A DNA stretch of 45,235 nucleotides from Cetobacterium sp. ZOR0034. Its GTDB lineage: Bacteria > Fusobacteriota > Fusobacteriia > Fusobacteriales > Fusobacteriaceae. Below the pieces are notes generated by a model, which saw only the letters and a list, made by a program, of their open reading frames with translations, had not been told where the DNA came from and did no database searches. The DNA lies in contig NZ_JTLI01000072.1 in NCBI RefSeq assembly GCF_000799075.1, positions 1-45,235 of the forward strand. The letters are read 5' to 3'. The position numbers and the translations under genes were made by a program. This document shows positions 1 to 6,673 of the stretch, one piece after another (position 1 is the stretch's first letter; each line of letters opens with the position of its first letter).

Positions 1-84
1 ATTTTTTTAAAAAATTCTAAAAAATATTTTAGAAAAAACAAAATTATATACTTGACTTCATATAGTTAGTCTCATAAAAATAGT

Positions 85-112
85 CGTATACTTCATAAGT
101 CAATACTGTCAA
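85..112 (-). promoter_or_regulatory. Possible leftward promoter at the window edge
   Basis: On the minus strand a TTGACA box (107-112) is followed after 16 bases by TATACG (85-90). It would transcribe a gene that lies left of the window. The region 1-138 holds no gene. A 7-bp inverted repeat (TTGACTT at 53-59, AAGTCAA at 97-103) overlaps the site and could be an operator, or just overlapping promoter boxes. Confidence 0.35.
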
Positions 113-138
113 AAAAGAAAAATCCTTTTATAAAAATA

Positions 139-660
139 TTATTTTTTTTGTTGATAAGTTTCAAAGAATTCATGATTAGCAATTCTATAGATTTCAGAGT
201 AATCTAAGGGTGAAACTAAGAAATCATTCTCTTTTACTATCATTTTTTCTCCCCACGGTGCAATAATGAAAAATTCCTCTTTATTTTTAACTTTTATAGC
301 TTTTATCTCTCCGATTGGTTTGAAAACATTCCAAGTAGAGTTTTCTTTTTTTAAGAACACATATCTTTTATCAAATTTATCTTTTGGAACAATGTACTCC
401 TCTTTAGCTTCCGTTGTATTTTTAACTATGTAGCTTGGAACAGTAACGGTATTAGTTGTTTCTAATCCATCTTTAGTAAAGGTTTGAATAGTTTCACCTA
501 ATACAGCTTCTCTAGCTAAAATTGGTTTGAATTTTTCAAAAACAACACTTGTCTCTAAATTCGGTAGAAGTTGATCTTTTAATTGAGATTGATTGATAAC
601 TCTAGTATTTGCATAAAGCAATGAACTAAATAGTAATCCTGTAAATATAAATTTTTTCAT
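139..660 (-). CDS. Secreted protein of unknown function (173 aa)
   Basis: I do not recognise this family. The first 17 residues form a short signal peptide: Lys-Lys, then a hydrophobic run ending LLYA, with likely cleavage before NTRVINQ. There is no lipobox Cys, so the product is probably periplasmic. The rest is soluble and rich in Lys and Glu, with a PWGEKMIV stretch near residues 134-141. The start is supported by a GGAGG site a few bases upstream of the ATG. The gene stands alone, divergent from the flavodoxin gene, and no clear terminator was seen after it. It is probably a small lineage-specific envelope protein. Confidence 0.75.
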   Translation of the reverse strand: MKKFIFTGLLFSSLLYANTRVINQSQLKDQLLPNLETSVVFEKFKPILAREAVLGETIQTFTKDGLETTNTVTVPSYIVKNTTEAKEEYIVPKDKFDKRYVFLKKENSTWNVFKPIGEIKAIKVKNKEEFFIIAPWGEKMIVKENDFLVSPLDYSEIYRIANHEFFETYQQKK

Positions 661-738
661 TTTTCCTCCAAAAAGTGATATTCATAAAAATAGTTATTGA
701 TAGCTTAACATATTTTTTTCTAAAAAACATTAGAAAGA

Positions 739-767
739 TTGAAAAAGAAAATTAAAAATAGTATACT
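739..767 (+). promoter_or_regulatory. Promoter of the flavodoxin/DUF309 pair
   Basis: TTGAAA (739-744) and TATACT (762-767) are separated by 17 bases, close to the sigma-70 consensus. The GGAGGTG ribosome site of the flavodoxin gene follows about 15 bases downstream. Confidence 0.7.
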
Positions 768-797
768 TAAGTTGTATAAATGGAGGTGCATTAATTT

Positions 798-1307
798 ATG
801 ATTGGAGTATTTTATAGTAGTCAAAGAGGAAAAAGTGAGTTTGTTACAACTTTAATTAAGGATAGATTAAAAGAAAAGTGTGGTGTATATAAAGTTTCGG
901 ATGAAGATTTAGTTGAGAAAGTAAATGGATACAACAAGTTAATTTTTATAATTCCAACATATGGTTTTGGAGTTCCTCACCAAGACTGGATAAATGTAAT
1001 TGAAAAATTAAGAGGGATAGATTTTAGTGGAAAAGATGTGGGATTAATAGGAAGAGGAAATCAGGGTTTTTATGCAGTTACTTTTGTTAATGGAATGAAA
1101 CCTATTTATGATGTATTATTAGAAAAAAGTGCTAATATAGTTGGAGAAACTTCAATAGAGGGATATGATTTTGTGAAGAGTACAGCTGTAGTGAATGGCA
1201 AATTTATAGGATTAGTTTTAGATGAGATGTTTATGTTAAATGAGATAAAAGATAGAGTGAATAGTTGGTTGATAGAAAATTTTGAAGAGGGTTTAAATGA
1301 AGAATAA
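798..1307 (+). CDS. Flavodoxin-like FMN protein
   Basis: A single-domain flavodoxin fold of 169 aa, the usual length of long flavodoxins. The N-terminal strand and phosphate loop (VFYSSQRGKS, residues 4-13), the 50s loop (IPTYGFGVP, 52-60) and the 90s loop (GRGNQGFYA, 85-93) match the FMN phosphate and isoalloxazine contact loops. The GxGNQGFYA loop is reminiscent of the NrdI group of flavodoxins, but no nrdEF genes are nearby, so NrdI is only an alternative. It probably acts as a cytosolic one-electron carrier. Its 3' end overlaps the next gene by 11 bases, so the two are likely translated together from the promoter at 739-767. Confidence 0.8.
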   Translation: MIGVFYSSQRGKSEFVTTLIKDRLKEKCGVYKVSDEDLVEKVNGYNKLIFIIPTYGFGVPHQDWINVIEKLRGIDFSGKDVGLIGRGNQGFYAVTFVNGMKPIYDVLLEKSANIVGETSIEGYDFVKSTAVVNGKFIGLVLDEMFMLNEIKDRVNSWLIENFEEGLNEE

Positions 1308-1656
1308 AAAGAGATATTTAAAGTTTATAGAAGTTTTCCAAAATGAGAGAGATTTCTTTGAGTGTCATGAGATTTTAGAAGATGTTTGGGTAGAGGAAAC
1401 AAAGTGTGAAACAAGAAAACACGTAGCGATAAATTTGCTGCTAATTTCGGTTGGATTGCTTCATTGGAGAAATAAAAACTTTAAGGGCGCAGTTCAAGTT
1501 TTAGAAAATTCACTTAATAACTATGAAGAGGTTTCATTTTTGATAGAAGAACTAGGGATAGATTCAAAAGAGTTAAAAGATATGATTCAAGATACAATAT
1601 CAAAAATTAAAAAGCAAAGAACTTACGAAGAGATTTATCTTCCTTTGTATAAATAA
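1297..1656 (+). CDS. DUF309 family protein
   Basis: A small helical protein of 119 aa with the DUF309 signature FFECHEILEDVW at residues 20-31 (the HExLE/DxW core) and a second helix with LLHWRNKNFKGA near residues 54-65. The biochemical function of DUF309 is not established. The conserved His and Glu residues suggest a metal or ligand site, which is inference. It overlaps the flavodoxin gene by 11 bases and ends at a strong terminator, so the pair forms a two-gene operon. Confidence 0.8.
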   Translation: MKNKKRYLKFIEVFQNERDFFECHEILEDVWVEETKCETRKHVAINLLLISVGLLHWRNKNFKGAVQVLENSLNNYEEVSFLIEELGIDSKELKDMIQDTISKIKKQRTYEEIYLPLYK

Positions 1657-1657
1657 T

Positions 1658-1692
1658 AAACTACCCTGCTATAAATAGCAGGGTAGTTTTTA
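1658..1692. terminator. Bidirectional terminator between DUF309 and nitroreductase genes
   Basis: A perfect 14-bp stem (AAACTACCCTGCTA paired with TAGCAGGGTAGTTT, loop TAAA) is flanked by a T run on one side and an A run on the other. It sits between two convergent genes and can serve both. Confidence 0.9.
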
Positions 1693-1694
1693 AA

Positions 1695-2213
1695 TTATTC
1701 TTCTATAGAACAATATTTTTCACAATGAACTTTAGACTCATCATATCTATCTATAAATTTATTTTCCTCTTCTGAATATCCAAATGACACAACACCAAAT
1801 GGGATTATATGTTCTGGTAGATTAAAATATTTTTTTATTTTTTGAACTCTTTCAACTTCAGGATAGAATCCAAGCCAAACACCACCTAATCCTTCTTCAA
1901 CAATCTGAAGTAGCATATTTTGAATAGCTGCTCCTAAATCTTGCTGTAGCCACATATCATCTTTTTCTATTAATTTTGAATTTCCTAAAACAACAATAGA
2001 AATTTTTGATTTTCCAGCTGGCGTTGCATGAGGGCTCATTAAAGAGATTTCTTTTTTCTTTTCATCACTTTCAACAATTATAAATTCCCACGGCTTAAAA
2101 TTATGAGCTGATGGTGCTTGCATAGCAGCTCTTAAAATACGCTCTATTTTTTCACACTCGACATCTTTATCAGTAAAATTTCTAATACTTCTTCTATAAA
2201 AAATTGAATTCAT
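1695..2213 (-). CDS. Nitroreductase family FMN oxidoreductase
   Basis: An NAD(P)H-dependent FMN enzyme of the nitroreductase fold (172 aa), likely to reduce quinones, nitroaromatics or similar electrophiles. The N-terminal FYRRSIRNF is the canonical FMN-phosphate contact (RRSxRxF). It is followed by MQAPSAHNFKPWEF (FMN and dimer contact) and by GGVWLGFYP near the C-terminal third. I chose the ATG at 2211-2213 because GAAGGAG lies 6 bases upstream of it. The ATG at 2226-2228 overlaps the stop of the preceding gene and has no ribosome site. It forms an operon with the Old Yellow Enzyme gene and is likely controlled by the divergent HxlR regulator. Confidence 0.85.
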   Translation of the reverse strand: MNSIFYRRSIRNFTDKDVECEKIERILRAAMQAPSAHNFKPWEFIIVESDEKKKEISLMSPHATPAGKSKISIVVLGNSKLIEKDDMWLQQDLGAAIQNMLLQIVEEGLGGVWLGFYPEVERVQKIKKYFNLPEHIIPFGVVSFGYSEEENKFIDRYDESKVHCEKYCSIEE

Positions 2214-2228
2214 TTTAAACTCCTTCAT

Positions 2229-3338
2229 TTATTTTTTTAAGTTAAAAATACATCTTTTTCCTGGTGTAAAGTAGCATTTATTACACGATACACATTTAGG
2301 TCTTTTTAAATCTCCAGACATCCAGATATTAACTAAATCAGGTTCGCAAGTAAGTGGTCTAGATAAAGAGAAATACTGCACTTTAGAAGAATTTAAAATA
2401 TCTTCCATAACATCCACATGTCTATTTCCACCGATTAAAATAATAGGAGTTTCTATCTCTTCTGCTAATTTTTTAGCATAGTTTTTAAAGTATGATTCAT
2501 TTTCTTTTGAAACAATAACCTTTGTTCTTGCAGCACCCAAATTATTTTCTCCAACCTCTTTTATCGACTCATTTCCACCAGTAACCTCTATTGCATCGAT
2601 TCCAAGTTCAGACAACTTTTTAGCTACAAACATACTATCTTCTTCTGTAAGACCTCCATCTTTAATGAAGTCAGCAGAATTTAATTTTATCCAAATAGGA
2701 AACTCTTTTCCTACAGCCTCTCTCATTGCTGTAAAAATTTCAAAAATGATTCTTCCTCTATTTTCGATACTACCACCATACTCATCTTCTCTTTTGTTGT
2801 AGTACGGAGATAAAAATTGACTTAATAAATATCCATGTCCTCCATGTATTTCAACACCATCAAATCCAGATTTTTTAACTCTTAATGCAGCATCAGCAAA
2901 TGCTTTAACTAAGTATTTAATCTCCTCTTTAGAGATCTCTTTAGCCCAAGTTCCTGTATTTTCATTTTGCATAGTTGATGGGCCCCAAATAACTCTATCT
3001 CCAACTTTATAGTTTGTCATAAATCCACCATAAACTATTTGCATGATAATATTAGCTCCATATTTGTGGATTTTATCAGTAAATATTTTGTATTCATCTA
3101 TAAAACTATCATTATATATTCCCATCATTCCAGGGTTAGGTTGTTCATCTTCAGTAACAAAAGCATATCCAGTTATAAGAGTTCCTGCTCCACCTGCTGC
3201 TAGCTCTTCATATATAGCTGAAAGCTCAGGAGTCATATGACCTTTTTCATCTGCTAAATCTTCCCAAAGTGCTCCTCTTATTATTCTGTTTTTCATTTCT
3301 AAATTACCTAATTTTGTTTTATCAAAAATACTTTTCAT
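2229..3338 (-). CDS. NADH:flavin oxidoreductase, Old Yellow Enzyme family
   Basis: A TIM-barrel FMN ene-reductase of 369 aa. HGGHGYLLSQFLSP (165-178) carries the His pair that binds the substrate carbonyl, and YGGSIENRGR (187-196) is the family hallmark; IGGNRH near the C terminus fits the FMN phosphate loop. The last 25 residues hold a Cys cluster (CVSCNKC then RC). It resembles the Fe-S motif of larger 2,4-dienoyl-CoA reductase relatives, but the extra flavin domain is absent. It is the first gene of an operon with the nitroreductase. The promoter is at 3381-3409, next to an operator that is likely bound by the divergent HxlR protein. Confidence 0.88.
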   Translation of the reverse strand: MKSIFDKTKLGNLEMKNRIIRGALWEDLADEKGHMTPELSAIYEELAAGGAGTLITGYAFVTEDEQPNPGMMGIYNDSFIDEYKIFTDKIHKYGANIIMQIVYGGFMTNYKVGDRVIWGPSTMQNENTGTWAKEISKEEIKYLVKAFADAALRVKKSGFDGVEIHGGHGYLLSQFLSPYYNKREDEYGGSIENRGRIIFEIFTAMREAVGKEFPIWIKLNSADFIKDGGLTEEDSMFVAKKLSELGIDAIEVTGGNESIKEVGENNLGAARTKVIVSKENESYFKNYAKKLAEEIETPIILIGGNRHVDVMEDILNSSKVQYFSLSRPLTCEPDLVNIWMSGDLKRPKCVSCNKCYFTPGKRCIFNLKK

Positions 3339-3380
3339 GGTTTCTCCTTCTAACTATTTATAAATTTATATTATATGTGG

Positions 3381-3409
3381 ATTATAATTTATTTTTTTAT
3401 TTCAAACAA
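3381..3409 (-). promoter_or_regulatory. Promoter of the OYE-nitroreductase operon
   Basis: Read on the minus strand: TTGTTT (3404-3409), a 17-base spacer, and a perfect TATAAT (3381-3386). The -35 box lies 10 bases from the inverted repeat at 3419-3442. Confidence 0.7.
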
Positions 3410-3418
3410 GTAGGCACA

Positions 3419-3442
3419 TTTTTGTAAGGTTAGTTACAAAAA
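3419..3442. promoter_or_regulatory. Candidate HxlR operator
   Basis: A perfect inverted repeat with 9-bp arms (TTTTTGTAA and TTACAAAAA) around a 6-base centre. It sits between the divergent promoters of the reductase operon and the HxlR gene, directly upstream of the reductase -35 box. Its length and dyad symmetry suit a dimeric winged-helix regulator. Confidence 0.6.
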
Positions 3443-3504
3443 AGTAAGAATTGTGTAAAGTAAGCTATAATAGAACGAAAAATATTTTGAAATTATTTTA
3501 TAAT

Positions 3505-3532
3505 TTGACATTATTGATTGAAATGTTAAAAT
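3505..3532 (+). promoter_or_regulatory. Promoter of the HxlR regulator gene
   Basis: TTGACA (3505-3510) and TAAAAT (3527-3532) with a 16-base spacer. The AAAGGAG ribosome site and ATG follow within 35 bases. Confidence 0.6.
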
Positions 3533-3564
3533 GAAAAAAGAATTATAAACTGAAAGGAGATGAA

Positions 3565-3903
3565 ATGTTAAATTATAAAGATAAAAACTATTTTTGCCAA
3601 TTAGATTTAGGATTGGAGTTTATTCGTGGAAAATGGAAAGGCCTTATTATTTGTCATTTAAAAAATGAACCTGTAAGATTTTTGGAGCTTCAAAGAAGAA
3701 CGAAGGGTATTACTCAAAAAATATTAAATGAACAATTGAAAGCACTAGAAGAAGAAGGAATTGTTGAAAGAATTGTTTATCCAGAAGTTCCACCAAGAGT
3801 TGAATATAAGCTTACACAAAAAGGATTGGCTCTTTTACCAGCTTTAGAAATGATTGAAAAATGGGCTGAAAACTATTTAGATTCTTGTGACATTGGAGAT
3901 TAA
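3565..3903 (+). CDS. HxlR/YodB-family winged-helix regulator
   Basis: A 112-aa MarR-like winged helix of the HxlR family: LGLEFIRGKWKGLIICHL (16-33) is the family's N-terminal signature. The recognition helix and wing follow in RRTKGITQKILNEQL and VPPRVEYKLTQKG. A single N-terminal Cys (Cys11) occupies the region where YodB-type members carry their redox-sensing Cys. It is divergent from an ene-reductase and a nitroreductase, the kind of genes YodB-like repressors control in response to quinones and diamide. A thiol- or quinone-sensing repressor of that operon is therefore the best inference. The start has a good AAAGGAG site. Confidence 0.85.
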   Translation: MLNYKDKNYFCQLDLGLEFIRGKWKGLIICHLKNEPVRFLELQRRTKGITQKILNEQLKALEEEGIVERIVYPEVPPRVEYKLTQKGLALLPALEMIEKWAENYLDSCDIGD

Positions 3904-3908
3904 ATAAA

Positions 3909-3938
3909 AAAGTGGAGTTATAAAGATAACTCCACTTA
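3909..3938. terminator. Terminator between HxlR and lipoprotein genes
   Basis: A 12-bp stem (AAGTGGAGTTAT paired with ATAACTCCACTT, 4-base loop) lies between two convergent genes. The flanking A and T runs are short. Confidence 0.75.
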
Positions 3939-3956
3939 AAAGTTTATGAGTATTTT

Positions 3957-4982
3957 TTAGGGAGTAATTAAGTTATTTAAATCATAACGAATAATATTTG
4001 AGAACTTATCTTCTAAAATATCTTTAATTATATCTCTTTCGTCATCATAAAAAGTTGAATGGTCATAACTTCTTACTCTAATAGTATAATTTTCACTGAA
4101 GTCAAAATATTTTGTAAATGTTTTTCTATTCGGTGAATAAATTTTGTAAAATCCACTTATTGTAACTCTTTTATTAGCAATAAATATTTTATTTTTATCT
4201 TTTATCTCTTCTCTTGTTTCAAGTGTTCTAATATATACATTTGAGAAATTAAAATCAATAAAATAATTTTTAGATGTAGGTGTTATTGAACTTGAAAAAC
4301 CTTTAAAGATGGTATAATTTCCAAGATTTCTATTAATATTCATATCAGAGGCATGAATTAATGCGTTTGTAACTAAGTAGTCTAATTTAGAAAATCCTCT
4401 GAAAGATGAAGAGATATATAGGTTGATAGTAACATCTCTTTCAAGACTCTGAATAGCACTATTTATTATATAACTATTTATATATTTATTTAAAGTTTTA
4501 TAATAGTTAATATTTTGTATTTTTTGATTTCTTTGAATGTAGATTTTCTCATCTTTTAAAACAAAATCTTCAAATATCTTAGTAATTTTTAACTTTGAAG
4601 AGTTAAAATCATTGTAATCAATTTTAACTGTAGGAAATTTAGAATGTATTTTTCTAAACTCTTCAACAGTGAGTAGATATAGATTTAATGAGTTCAGATT
4701 TTGTTTTGAAAAATATTTGTTTTGAAGCAATTTATTTTTTATGGATGTAATTTCAGAGTATTGTTTTTGATATTGAGCTATACCAACACCTGAATCAGGT
4801 GAATAGTTCAACCCAGATATTAAATCAAGGGTTCCTTCAGAGGTCAATCCTCTCGAATAGTAGATCTTAATGGAATTATCAATCTTACTGTTTCCAATAG
4901 AGGTCATAATAGCACTACAACTGGTTAAAAATAATATCGAAAAAAATATTAGAGCGATTTTAAAAAAAGAATATTTTTTCAT
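3957..4982 (-). CDS. Lipoprotein of unknown function (341 aa)
   Basis: I do not recognise the family. The N terminus is a lipoprotein signal: Lys-Lys, a hydrophobic stretch, then the lipobox LTSC with the lipidated Cys at residue 22. The mature part is Asn-, Tyr- and Ser-rich, with alternating hydrophobic stretches that suggest mostly beta structure with helical segments. No catalytic motif stands out. I chose the ATG at 4980-4982 because AAAGGA lies about 8 bases upstream. A second in-frame ATG at 4998-5000 would place the ribosome site inside the gene. An extended -10 (TGTTATAAT) lies upstream at 5018-5023. The gene is monocistronic. Confidence 0.75.
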   Translation of the reverse strand: MKKYSFFKIALIFFSILFLTSCSAIMTSIGNSKIDNSIKIYYSRGLTSEGTLDLISGLNYSPDSGVGIAQYQKQYSEITSIKNKLLQNKYFSKQNLNSLNLYLLTVEEFRKIHSKFPTVKIDYNDFNSSKLKITKIFEDFVLKDEKIYIQRNQKIQNINYYKTLNKYINSYIINSAIQSLERDVTINLYISSSFRGFSKLDYLVTNALIHASDMNINRNLGNYTIFKGFSSSITPTSKNYFIDFNFSNVYIRTLETREEIKDKNKIFIANKRVTISGFYKIYSPNRKTFTKYFDFSENYTIRVRSYDHSTFYDDERDIIKDILEDKFSNIIRYDLNNLITP

Positions 4983-5069
4983 AATTGAGGATCCTTTCAT
5001 TATTAATATAATAGCTAATTATAACATAGATTTCAAAAAAATAATAAGTATATATTTTTCACAAGGTTA

Positions 5070-5098
5070 TTGAACTTTACATACAAATATGGTATTAT
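5070..5098 (+). promoter_or_regulatory. Promoter of the guanine-riboswitch operon
   Basis: TTGAAC (5070-5075), a 17-base spacer and TATTAT (5093-5098) preceded by TGG. The transcript would start about 7 bases downstream, just before the riboswitch aptamer. Confidence 0.75.
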
Positions 5099-5109
5099 AA
5101 TCAATAAAA

Positions 5110-5186
5110 GTTTACTCGTATATTTTGGAAATAAGGTCCAAAAGTTTCTACGTCCTAACCACAAATATGGATGCTATGGGTAGAGA
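5110..5186 (+). ncRNA. Purine (guanine-class) riboswitch aptamer
   Basis: The three-stem purine aptamer is visible. P1 is TTTACTC against GGGTAGAG. P2 is TTTTGGA/TCCAAAA, with GG in its loop. J2/3 is the near-invariant GTTTCTAC. P3 is CGTCC/GGATG, with CC in its loop available for the kissing contact. J3/1 reads GCTATGGG. The base at the specificity position is C (position 5174), which pairs with guanine or hypoxanthine; adenine riboswitches have U there. It precedes a terminator and a probable guanine deaminase and purine permease. Confidence 0.92.
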
Positions 5187-5229
5187 TTATACTAAAAATC
5201 TCTTAAAAATCTATTTTAAGTGGTAATTG

Positions 5230-5270
5230 AGTGTAAATTCTATCCTAGATTAGAGTTTACACTTTTTTTA
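5230..5270 (+). terminator. Intrinsic terminator of the guanine riboswitch
   Basis: A 13-bp stem with one G-U pair (5230-5242 with 5251-5263, 8-base loop) is followed by a run of T. It lies between the aptamer and the deaminase ribosome site and is the expression platform. The 5' P1 strand TTTACTC (5111-5117) can also pair with GAGTGTAAA (5229-5237), with a 2-base bulge. That would offer an antiterminator when P1 is open. Confidence 0.85.
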
Positions 5271-5291
5271 TTATTTAATCGGAGGTTTTTT

Positions 5292-6662
5292 GTGAAACAA
5301 ATTTTAATAAAGAATGCATATATAGTTTCTATGAATGCAAAAAGAGAAATTTTTAACAACGGTTCTATCTTAATCGAAAATGATAGAATAAAAGAGATTG
5401 GAAAAATAGATGAGAAAAAGTTATTAGCAGATGTAGAAGTTTTAGATGCAAAGGGGAAAATTGTATTACCAGGATTTGTAAATACTCATGTTCATTTATC
5501 TCAGCAACTAGGAAGAGGGATTGCAGATGATGTGGATCTTTTAACTTGGTTAAGAGAGAGAGTTTGGCCATATGAAAGTAGTTTTGATTATGAAAGTTCT
5601 TTAATATCATCAACAGCTTGTTGTGTTGAGATGATAAAATCTGGAGTTACAACATTTTTAGAATCTGGTGGACAATATGTGGATGCTATGGTTGAAGCGG
5701 TAAAAACTACAGGAATTAGAGCAGCACTTTCAAAATCAGTTATGGATGAGGGCGTTGGACTTCCAGAAAACTGGATAAAAACAGCGGATGAAGAGATTGC
5801 AACTCAAAAAGATTTATATGATAGATTTAATAATACCGCAGATGGAAGAGTAAAAATATGGTTTGCATTGAGAACTATATTTAATAATTCGGATGAGTTA
5901 ATATTAAAAACAAAAAAGATTGCAGACGAGTTAAATACAGGAATTCATATGCATATAGCAGAGATAGCAGCAGAGAATGATTATGTAAAAGCGAATAGAG
6001 GAGATTCAACAGTAGAGCATCTACATAAATTAGGTGCTTTAGGACCAAATTTATTAGCGGTTCATACAGTTTGGCTAACTGATAGAGAGATAGATCTGTT
6101 TAGACTATATGATGTAAAAGTATCACATAATCCAGCAGCAGCAATGAAAGTTGTTTTAGGATTTGCAAGAATTCCAGAGATGTTAGAAAAAGGATTGAAT
6201 GTTTCTATAGGAACAGATGGAGCACCTTCTAATAATAGAATGGATATGATGAGGGAGATGTATTTAACATCACTTATTCATAAAGGAAGAACTTTAAATC
6301 CAAAAGCTGTTCCAGCAGAGCAAGTATTAGAGATGGCAACAGTTCACGGAGCTAAATGTGCACTATTAGATAAAGAGATAGGAAGTTTAGAGGTTGGAAA
6401 AAAAGCTGACTTAATAGTTTTAAATCCAAATACACTTCACTCATTACCACTTCATGACCCTATAGCTAATATAGTTTATACAATGTCGAGTGAAAATGTT
6501 GAATCGACGATGTGTAATGGTCAGTGGTTAATGAAAAATAGAGAGATTTTAGTTTTAGATGAAGCTGATTTAATTGAAAAATTAAAAATCAAGGCAGAAG
6601 AGATAAAAAAGAAAGCAAAGATTGAGTTACCAAATAGATTTCCAGTAGTGGACATAATATAG
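5292..6662 (+). CDS. Amidohydrolase, probable guanine deaminase
   Basis: A zinc- or iron-dependent aminohydrolase of the AtzA/TrzN/SsnA superfamily (456 aa), which hydrolyses an amino group from a heterocycle. The metal ligands are visible: HVH (66-68), HIAE (221-224), the AVHTVWL His (258) and GTDGAPSNN (307-315). Substrate is inferred: a guanine riboswitch upstream and a purine permease 11 bases downstream favour guanine to xanthine. Methylthioadenosine/S-adenosylhomocysteine or 5'-deoxyadenosine deamination is possible in the same family. I chose GTG 5292 because GGAGG lies 6 bases upstream; the open frame from 5220 runs through the terminator hairpin and is not translated. Confidence 0.85.
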   Translation: MKQILIKNAYIVSMNAKREIFNNGSILIENDRIKEIGKIDEKKLLADVEVLDAKGKIVLPGFVNTHVHLSQQLGRGIADDVDLLTWLRERVWPYESSFDYESSLISSTACCVEMIKSGVTTFLESGGQYVDAMVEAVKTTGIRAALSKSVMDEGVGLPENWIKTADEEIATQKDLYDRFNNTADGRVKIWFALRTIFNNSDELILKTKKIADELNTGIHMHIAEIAAENDYVKANRGDSTVEHLHKLGALGPNLLAVHTVWLTDREIDLFRLYDVKVSHNPAAAMKVVLGFARIPEMLEKGLNVSIGTDGAPSNNRMDMMREMYLTSLIHKGRTLNPKAVPAEQVLEMATVHGAKCALLDKEIGSLEVGKKADLIVLNPNTLHSLPLHDPIANIVYTMSSENVESTMCNGQWLMKNREILVLDEADLIEKLKIKAEEIKKKAKIELPNRFPVVDII

Positions 6663-6673
6663 TGGAGGATAAA

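Noticed and set aside
15-34. A/T-only hairpin TTCTAAAA/TTTTAGAA near the left edge
   Set aside because: Composed only of weak pairs apart from one G-C per arm, in a highly A/T-rich tract; not strong enough to call a terminator.
53-103. Inverted repeat TTGACTT ... AAGTCAA
   Set aside because: Arms are only 7 bp, 37 bases apart, and coincide with possible promoter hexamers; kept only as a remark in the promoter entry.
4870-5073. 67-codon plus-strand frame opposite the lipoprotein start
   Set aside because: It lies mostly antisense to the lipoprotein signal region, has no ribosome site and crosses the lipoprotein promoter; a shadow frame.
5220-5291. N-terminal extension of the amidohydrolase
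   Set aside because: The extension is the riboswitch terminator hairpin; the GTG at 5292 has a proper GGAGG site and gives a normal family N terminus.
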